Source of the DNA: Moraxellaceae bacterium
Lineage (GTDB): Bacteria > Pseudomonadota > Gammaproteobacteria > Pseudomonadales > Moraxellaceae
Direction of reading: 5' to 3'
DNA length: 9,908 nt
NCBI GenBank assembly: GCA_021156385.1
Contig: JAJNDL010000022.1
Coordinates: forward strand, 1-9,908
Made by a program: the position numbers and the translations under genes. The first letter of the stretch is position 1. Each line of letters opens with the position of its first letter. Of this stretch, positions 6,818 to 9,908 are shown piece by piece. The notes under the pieces were generated by a model. It was not told the origin of the DNA. It did not search any database and saw nothing but the letters and a program-made list of their open reading frames with translations.

Positions 6818-6849
6818 GAACGCGGCCTTGGGCCGCGTTCTTCTTTTCT
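6818..6849 (+). terminator. Rho-independent terminator of the ilv operon
   Basis: GAACGCGGCC (6818-6827) and GGCCGCGTTC (6831-6840) form a perfect 10-bp stem with a TTG loop, followed by TTCTTTTCT. It starts 36 bases after the ilvC stop. Confidence 0.95.
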
Positions 6850-6865
6850 GAGGCCCTGCAGCTCC

Positions 6866-6889
6866 GGCCGGCCAATGGTCAAGCCGGCC
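6866..6889. repeat. Inverted repeat around the pssA -35 box
   Basis: GGCCGGC (6866-6872) and GCCGGCC (6883-6889) are perfect inverted copies separated by 10 bases that contain the TGGTCA -35 box. Their position suits an operator, although such short GC-only arms also arise by chance in this genome. Confidence 0.4.
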
Positions 6890-6904
6890 CCGTCTGACTA
6901 TCAT
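6876..6904 (+). promoter_or_regulatory. Promoter of the pssA-msrPQ genes
   Basis: TGGTCA (6876-6881) and TATCAT (6899-6904) are 17 bases apart, matching the sigma70 boxes at four and five of six positions. It lies after the ilvC terminator. Transcription would start near 6911. The -35 is bracketed by an inverted repeat (6866-6872 and 6883-6889), described separately. Confidence 0.55.
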
Positions 6905-6934
6905 GCGGGTACCTGCAGGCCTAGAGGGCTGATG

Positions 6935-7762
6935 ATGCAAACACCGCAACACGACAAGGATTCCGAACAGGAAGACTATGAGGGAATCACCTTCGAGGTT
7001 GTCGAAGATGAGAGGGATGAGGGGGGCAGATGGGTGCGTAACAAGGGCATCTACCTTCTGCCGAACCTGTTCACGACTGCGGCCCTGTTTTCAGGTTTCT
7101 ACGCCATCATCGCGGCCATGAACGGGCGGTTTGAGCCCGCCGCCGTGGCGATCTTCGTGGCGGCCCTCTTTGACGGCATGGACGGTCGCGTTGCACGCAT
7201 GACCAATACGCAAAGCGCATTCGGAGCGGAATACGACTCTCTTTCCGACATGGTTTCTTTTGGCGTAGCGCCGGCACTGGTGGTTTTCAGCTGGAGCCTT
7301 CAGTCTCTTGGCAAGATGGGCTGGATTTGTGCGTTCATTTACGCCGTTGCCGCTGCCTTCCGCCTAGCCCGATTCAATGTCCAGCTTGATGTTGTAGACA
7401 AGCGGTATTTCATCGGGCTTCCAAGCCCTCTTGCGGCGGCGATTATCGCGAGCATGGTCTGGGCTGGTTTCGATAACCGCATTGCTGGGCGAGAGCATGA
7501 GCTGGCAATCGCTGTTGCAGGGATTACTGTGGCAACCGCCTTCCTGATGGTCAGTAATTTCAGGTATTACAGCTTCAAGGAGCTGGATCGCTCACGCGTG
7601 CCTTTCGCGGTAATGCTGCCGATCGTGTTGGTGTTCGGTATCGTCAATTACGATTTGCCGATTGGACTGCTGACGGTTTCCCTCGTATATGCCCTCTCTG
7701 GTCCGGTTGCCACTGTCTGGAATCGCCGCAAGGCAGCGGGAGCCTCGCCCACTCCAAGCTGA
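6935..7762 (+). CDS. pssA: CDP-diacylglycerol-serine O-phosphatidyltransferase
   Basis: Makes phosphatidylserine from CDP-diacylglycerol and serine at the inner membrane, the precursor of phosphatidylethanolamine. Encodes 275 residues. A polar, acidic N-terminal tail (about 1-37, EQEDYEGITFEVVEDERDEGG) precedes the membrane part starting at GIYLLPNLFTTAALFSGFYAII. The CDP-alcohol phosphatidyltransferase signature DGxxARx8Gx3Dx3D is complete at residues 83-105, with Asp80 just before it. Several hydrophobic helices follow up to VSLVYALSGPVATVW. This is the multi-helix integral type (as in Pseudomonas and Bacillus), not the soluble phospholipase-D-like PssA of E. coli. Of two adjacent ATGs, 6935 is preferred because GAGGG (6924-6928) is 6 bases from it and only 3 from 6932. 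It has its own promoter after the ilv terminator and probably leads an operon with msrP, 23 bases downstream. GC is lower than in the ilv genes. Confidence 0.93.
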   Translation: MQTPQHDKDSEQEDYEGITFEVVEDERDEGGRWVRNKGIYLLPNLFTTAALFSGFYAIIAAMNGRFEPAAVAIFVAALFDGMDGRVARMTNTQSAFGAEYDSLSDMVSFGVAPALVVFSWSLQSLGKMGWICAFIYAVAAAFRLARFNVQLDVVDKRYFIGLPSPLAAAIIASMVWAGFDNRIAGREHELAIAVAGITVATAFLMVSNFRYYSFKELDRSRVPFAVMLPIVLVFGIVNYDLPIGLLTVSLVYALSGPVATVWNRRKAAGASPTPS

Positions 7763-7785
7763 TCCTGAATTGTTGAGGTGCCGTT

Positions 7786-8790
7786 GTGCTGATACTCAAT
7801 CGTTCTGCAAGTGAACCGCGCACTAGCGAAATTACTTCTGAAACGGTGTATCGCCAGCGGCGGGAGCTTTTGAAAGCCGCAGGCCTTTTCGGGGCAGCGG
7901 CTTTTTTTTCGCCGCTGCTCCATGCCGCACCAGCCGCATTTCAGTCTGTGCCGGACAGGAAAAATGTGCCGGGCTTCCTTCGGGAAAAGCTCACCGCACG
8001 CAAGGGGGGGCAGAATGCGACCGGGGAGGTGTTGACGCCATTCGAGGTTGTCAGCACTTACAACAACTTTTACGAGTTCGGTCTCGAGAAAAGCGATCCG
8101 GCCGAGAATGCAGGTTCACTGCGCATGGAGCCTTGGTCTGTCCGGGTTGAGGGGCTGTGCGAGGCGCCTGGCCTTTACACCTTGGAGGATATCCTCAAGC
8201 CGCACGTGCTGGAGGATCGGATCTATAGATTCCGCTGTGTCGAGGCGTGGTCCATGGTGGTGCCCTGGCAAGGCTTCCCCTTGCGCGACCTTTTACGACG
8301 CTTTCGCCCTTCTACAGGAGCGCGATACGTAGAGTTCACGACATTGAAGGATCCGGCACAAATGCCTGGTCAGAGAACTGAAAGCTTGCCCTGGCCATAC
8401 GTGGAAGGGTTGCGGATTGATGAGGCAATACATCCTTTGACAATCATGGCTGTCGGCGTTTACGGGCGGTCATTGCCGCCACAGAACGGCGCACCGCTAA
8501 GGCTGATCGTGCCCTGGAAATATGGCTTCAAGAGTGCAAAGTCGATTGTCCGGATTCGCTTTCTTGCCGGGCAGCCCTCCACAACATGGTCCAAGCTTGC
8601 CCCGGCCGAGTATGGGTTTTATGCGAATGTAAATCCGGCGGTGGACCATCCACGGTGGACGCAGCGTCGAGAAAGGCGTCTTCCTGGAACCCTGTTCAGT
8701 CCCAACTGGAGGGAGACCATGCAATTTAACGGGTATGGACCTGAGGTTGCTGGCTTGTACCGCGGCATGAACCTCAATCGGCACTTCTAA
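7786..8790 (+). CDS. msrP: Periplasmic methionine sulfoxide reductase, molybdopterin subunit
   Basis: Catalytic subunit of MsrPQ, which repairs oxidised methionines in periplasmic proteins with electrons from the respiratory chain. Encodes 334 residues. The N-terminus (SEITSETVYRQRRELLKAAGLFGAAAFFSPLLHAAPA) is a Tat signal with the arginine pair at 25-26, as expected for a protein exported folded with its molybdenum cofactor. The predicted Mo-ligand cysteine is Cys151 in YRFRCVEAWSMVVPWQGFPL. Other family blocks are FYEFGLEKSDPAENAG, PWPYVEGLRIDEA, LPPQNGAPLRLIVPWKYGFKSAKSIV and the C-terminal FNGYGPEVAGLYRGMN. GTG 7786 has GAGG (7775-7778) 7 bases upstream. Its stop overlaps the msrQ start by one base. 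A sulfite-oxidase-fold enzyme of another function is unlikely given msrQ next to it. Confidence 0.95.
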   Translation: MLILNRSASEPRTSEITSETVYRQRRELLKAAGLFGAAAFFSPLLHAAPAAFQSVPDRKNVPGFLREKLTARKGGQNATGEVLTPFEVVSTYNNFYEFGLEKSDPAENAGSLRMEPWSVRVEGLCEAPGLYTLEDILKPHVLEDRIYRFRCVEAWSMVVPWQGFPLRDLLRRFRPSTGARYVEFTTLKDPAQMPGQRTESLPWPYVEGLRIDEAIHPLTIMAVGVYGRSLPPQNGAPLRLIVPWKYGFKSAKSIVRIRFLAGQPSTTWSKLAPAEYGFYANVNPAVDHPRWTQRRERRLPGTLFSPNWRETMQFNGYGPEVAGLYRGMNLNRHF

Positions 8791-9398
8791 TGAGGGACTC
8801 TAGTCCGGACTGGATTGCCAGAAGCAAGCTGGTGCTTTTCCCTCTCTTCCTTTGCCCGTTGTTCTGGCTCATGTGGTCGGGCTTTGGCGGAAGGCTTGGT
8901 CCTGATCCCGCAAAGACATTTGTAAATCAAAACGGGCTATGGGCATTCCGCTTTCTTCTGCTCTGCTTGGCGATGACCCCGTTGCGGTATTTGACCCGGC
9001 GAAGCTTTTGGGGCCGATATCGGCGAATGCTTGGGCTTTTTGCCTTCTTTTATGCATGTGTCCATGTGATCAGCTATGTCTTTTTACTGTTTGGAGGCAG
9101 GTGGAGCGAGATAGTGGTCGAGTTAGCGAAAAGACCCTACATCATGGTGGGGGCGACGGCTTTCCTGATGCTTATACCTCTTGCCATTACCTCAACTCGC
9201 GGTTGGCAACGAAAAATGGGGAGGGGCTGGGTCAGATTGCATACCTTGATATATCCGGCAGCTTTTCTGGTGCTCCTCCATTTCTTATGGGTGAAAAAGC
9301 TTGGTCTGGAGGCAATATGGCCCTATGCATTGCTTCTGGTTTTGCTTATTGGCGTGCGAGTTTGGAAGCGATACATGCTTTCACTATCAAAAGTTTAA
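8790..9398 (+). CDS. msrQ: Heme-binding membrane subunit of the MsrPQ system
   Basis: Integral inner-membrane b-type cytochrome that passes electrons from quinols or cytoplasmic flavin carriers to MsrP. Encodes 202 residues with six hydrophobic segments at about 13-30, 50-66, 79-101, 116-134, 148-168 and 173-190, the ferric-reductase-like fold. Heme-ligand histidines are at expected places: His92 in ACVHVISYVF, His151 in GWVRLHTLIYP and His164 in LVLLHFLW, nearly the same numbering as in E. coli MsrQ. The start ATG overlaps the msrP TAA (TAATG), indicating translational coupling, and there is no strong Shine-Dalgarno. Its last codons run directly into the rRNA promoter region without a visible terminator. 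GC in hand-counted stretches is about half, clearly below the ilv genes. Confidence 0.94.
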   Translation: MRDSSPDWIARSKLVLFPLFLCPLFWLMWSGFGGRLGPDPAKTFVNQNGLWAFRFLLLCLAMTPLRYLTRRSFWGRYRRMLGLFAFFYACVHVISYVFLLFGGRWSEIVVELAKRPYIMVGATAFLMLIPLAITSTRGWQRKMGRGWVRLHTLIYPAAFLVLLHFLWVKKLGLEAIWPYALLLVLLIGVRVWKRYMLSLSKV

Positions 9399-9444
9399 TT
9401 TTTTTCAGATGCGTGGTTGACGCATGCCGTTAAGTCCCTATAAT
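9386..9444 (+). promoter_or_regulatory. rRNA promoter P1 with UP-like A/T-rich stretch
   Basis: TTGACG (9417-9422) and a perfect TATAAT (9439-9444) are 16 bases apart, the spacing typical of rRNA promoters. GCGCCC follows as a GC-rich discriminator, typical of growth-rate and ppGpp control. The A/T tract at about 9388-9406 (AAAAGTTTAATTTTTTT) sits where an UP element binds the RNA polymerase alpha subunits, and it overlaps the last codons of msrQ. The start would be near 9451. Confidence 0.88.
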
Positions 9445-9466
9445 GCGCCCTCCCAACGCGATGGAC

Positions 9467-9499
9467 TCTTTCAGAAGGCGCTGCTAAAGCCCTGAAAGA
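9467..9499. repeat. Hairpin between the two rRNA promoters
   Basis: TCTTTCAG (9467-9474) and CTGAAAGA (9492-9499) are perfect inverted copies; inside, GGC (9477-9479) pairs with GCC (9489-9491). It would form in transcripts from P1 and lies just upstream of the A-rich stretch before P2. There is no T-run after it, so it is not a standard terminator. Confidence 0.6.
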
Positions 9500-9542
9500 A
9501 AAGAGAAAAAAGTGTTGACACTAAGGTGAGGGGTTGTAGAAT
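9493..9542 (+). promoter_or_regulatory. rRNA promoter P2 with A-rich upstream stretch
   Basis: A perfect TTGACA (9515-9520) and TAGAAT (9537-9542) are 16 bases apart, followed by the same GCGCCC discriminator as P1. The A-rich run at 9495-9511 is UP-like. The start would be near 9549. Confidence 0.88.
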
Positions 9543-9547
9543 GCGCC

Positions 9548-9563
9548 CCTCTCGAGTGAGAGG
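9548..9563 (+). promoter_or_regulatory. boxB-like hairpin in the rRNA leader
   Basis: CCTCTC (9548-9553) pairs with GAGAGG (9558-9563) around GAGT, at the very start of the P2 transcript and about 20 bases before boxA, which is where boxB hairpins lie in rRNA antitermination regions. Confidence 0.55.
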
Positions 9564-9584
9564 CCCGGATGGCGAGTTCGGGTG

Positions 9585-9596
9585 TGATCTTTAACA
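9585..9596 (+). promoter_or_regulatory. boxA antitermination site
   Basis: TGATCTTTAACA matches the rRNA boxA consensus TGCTCTTTAACA at 11 of 12 positions, in the right place between promoter P2 and 16S. It recruits NusB/NusE and allows RNA polymerase to pass Rho-dependent stops in the untranslated rRNA. Confidence 0.85.
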
Positions 9597-9652
9597 GTTT
9601 GACACTTGTGTGGATTCTTGCTGGGGTAGGCATCGGAAGATGAATATCGAAG

Positions 9653-9688
9653 CAAGAAAACTCGCAAAGTCATTTGAGCGTTTTCTTG
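9653..9688 (+). repeat. Stem-loop in the pre-16S leader
   Basis: CAAGAAAAC (9653-9661) and GTTTTCTTG (9680-9688) pair perfectly, with an inner CAAA/TTTG stem (9665-9668, 9673-9676). A second small stem, GTGCC/GGCAC (9707-9711, 9717-9721), follows just before 16S. Such stems lie in the region cut during 16S maturation. The trailer that normally pairs with the leader is outside the window. Confidence 0.6.
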
Positions 9689-9730
9689 TAATTCGAGCCA
9701 AGATTTGTGCCCTTAAGGCACTGACAAACT

Positions 9731-9908
9731 TAACTGAAGAGTTTGATCATGGCTCAGATTGAACGCTGGCGGCAGGCCTAACACATGCAAGTCGAGCGGG
9801 GACTTCGGTCCTAGCGGCGAACGGGTGAGGAATGCTTGGGAATCTGCCTGGTAGTGGGGGATAACGTTCCGAAAGGAACGCTAATACCGCATACGTCCTA
9901 CGGGAGAA
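9731..9908 (+). rRNA. rrs: 16S ribosomal RNA, 5' end (cut by window end)
   Basis: Small-subunit ribosomal RNA, 178 bases visible. The universal forward primer site AGAGTTTGATCATGGCTCAG lies at 9738-9757, followed by ATTGAACGCTGGCGGCAGGCCTAACACATGCAAGTCGA as in gammaproteobacteria. The V1 helix (GCGGGGACTTCGGTCCTAGC) is short, closed by a CTTCGG-type loop. GTGAGGAATGC replaces the more common GTGAGTAATGC, a variant I know from Xanthomonadales-type sequences, while TAATACCGCATACGTCCTACGGGAGAA is Pseudomonas/Halomonas-like. The mature 5' end is set by aligning TAACTGAAGAG to E. coli AAATTGAAGAG. Confidence 0.97.

Noticed and set aside
5660..6952. 430-codon open frame on the minus strand
   Set aside because: Antisense of ilvC and its flanks. 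It even spans the ilvC terminator, and the product is low-complexity His/Gly/Val-rich.
8939..9433. 164-codon plus-strand frame overlapping msrQ and the rRNA promoter
   Set aside because: Out-of-frame shadow of msrQ. The real frame has the heme histidines and membrane helices, and this one runs through promoter P1.
9731..9908. GTGAGGAATGC as an unusual or damaged 16S sequence
   Set aside because: The same substitution is, to my knowledge, normal in Xanthomonadales-type 16S genes, and the surrounding helix sequence is otherwise intact.
1..9908. Mobile elements, CRISPR arrays, tRNA genes, toxin-antitoxin or phage genes
   Set aside because: I found no transposase or integrase motifs, no spaced direct repeats and no tRNA-like cloverleaf in the intergenic regions. 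The genes are chromosomal housekeeping types.

Overview
The window is one edge of a ribosomal RNA locus in a GC-rich gammaproteobacterium. The last 178 bases are the 5' end of a 16S rRNA gene with typical gammaproteobacterial sequence. Its final stretch (GTCCTACGGGAGAA) is Pseudomonas/Halomonas-like, while the GTGAGGAATGC variant is one I associate more with Xanthomonadales-type 16S genes, so I do not name a genus. The protein genes agree with this placement: acetohydroxyacid synthase IlvI/IlvH, a 338-residue class I IlvC, PssA and MsrP/MsrQ. From memory, the order ilvI-ilvH-ilvC-pssA-msrP-msrQ-rrn matches the PA4696 to PA4690.5 stretch of Pseudomonas aeruginosa PAO1.

Left part (1-2560). The window opens inside clpB, a protein disaggregase gene ending at 536 and closed by a strong hairpin terminator. 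An OsmC/YhfA-family thiol protein gene follows (617-1003). Next, behind an extended -10 promoter, comes a gene for a membrane-anchored C13-type (legumain-like) cysteine peptidase with five predicted membrane helices. A symmetrical terminator at 2508-2531 separates it from a converging minus-strand gene for a secreted DUF4124 protein (2558-3052).

Middle (3053-6850). A 398-base gene-free region separates the divergent DUF4124 gene and ilvI. It holds a good minus-strand promoter, a plus-strand consensus -35 whose spacer carries a perfect palindrome, an extended -10 promoter near ilvI, and a series of small perfect stem-loops, the last of which can cover the ilvI ribosome binding site. ilvI and ilvH are 2 bases apart. 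ilvC follows after a 101-base spacer with a degenerate repeat-like palindrome and ends in a textbook terminator. Together these enzymes carry out the first two shared steps of valine, leucine and isoleucine synthesis.

Right part (6851-9908). pssA (phosphatidylserine synthase), msrP and msrQ (periplasmic methionine sulfoxide reductase and its heme membrane partner) are tightly packed and probably form an operon with its own promoter in front of pssA. GC content drops clearly in this part. Only 18 bases after msrQ the rRNA control region begins: two tandem strong promoters with the same 16-base spacing and the same GCGCCC discriminator, A/T-rich UP-like stretches before each, a hairpin between them, a boxB-like hairpin, a boxA antiterminator, a processing-type stem, and then 16S rRNA.

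Most of the window is conserved housekeeping sequence. The parts most worth a second look are the structured region before ilvI with its palindromic promoter spacer, the periplasmic C13 peptidase, the GEA variant of the thiamine diphosphate motif in IlvI, and the inverted repeat around the pssA -35 box. I saw no mobile element, CRISPR array, tRNA or phage gene.
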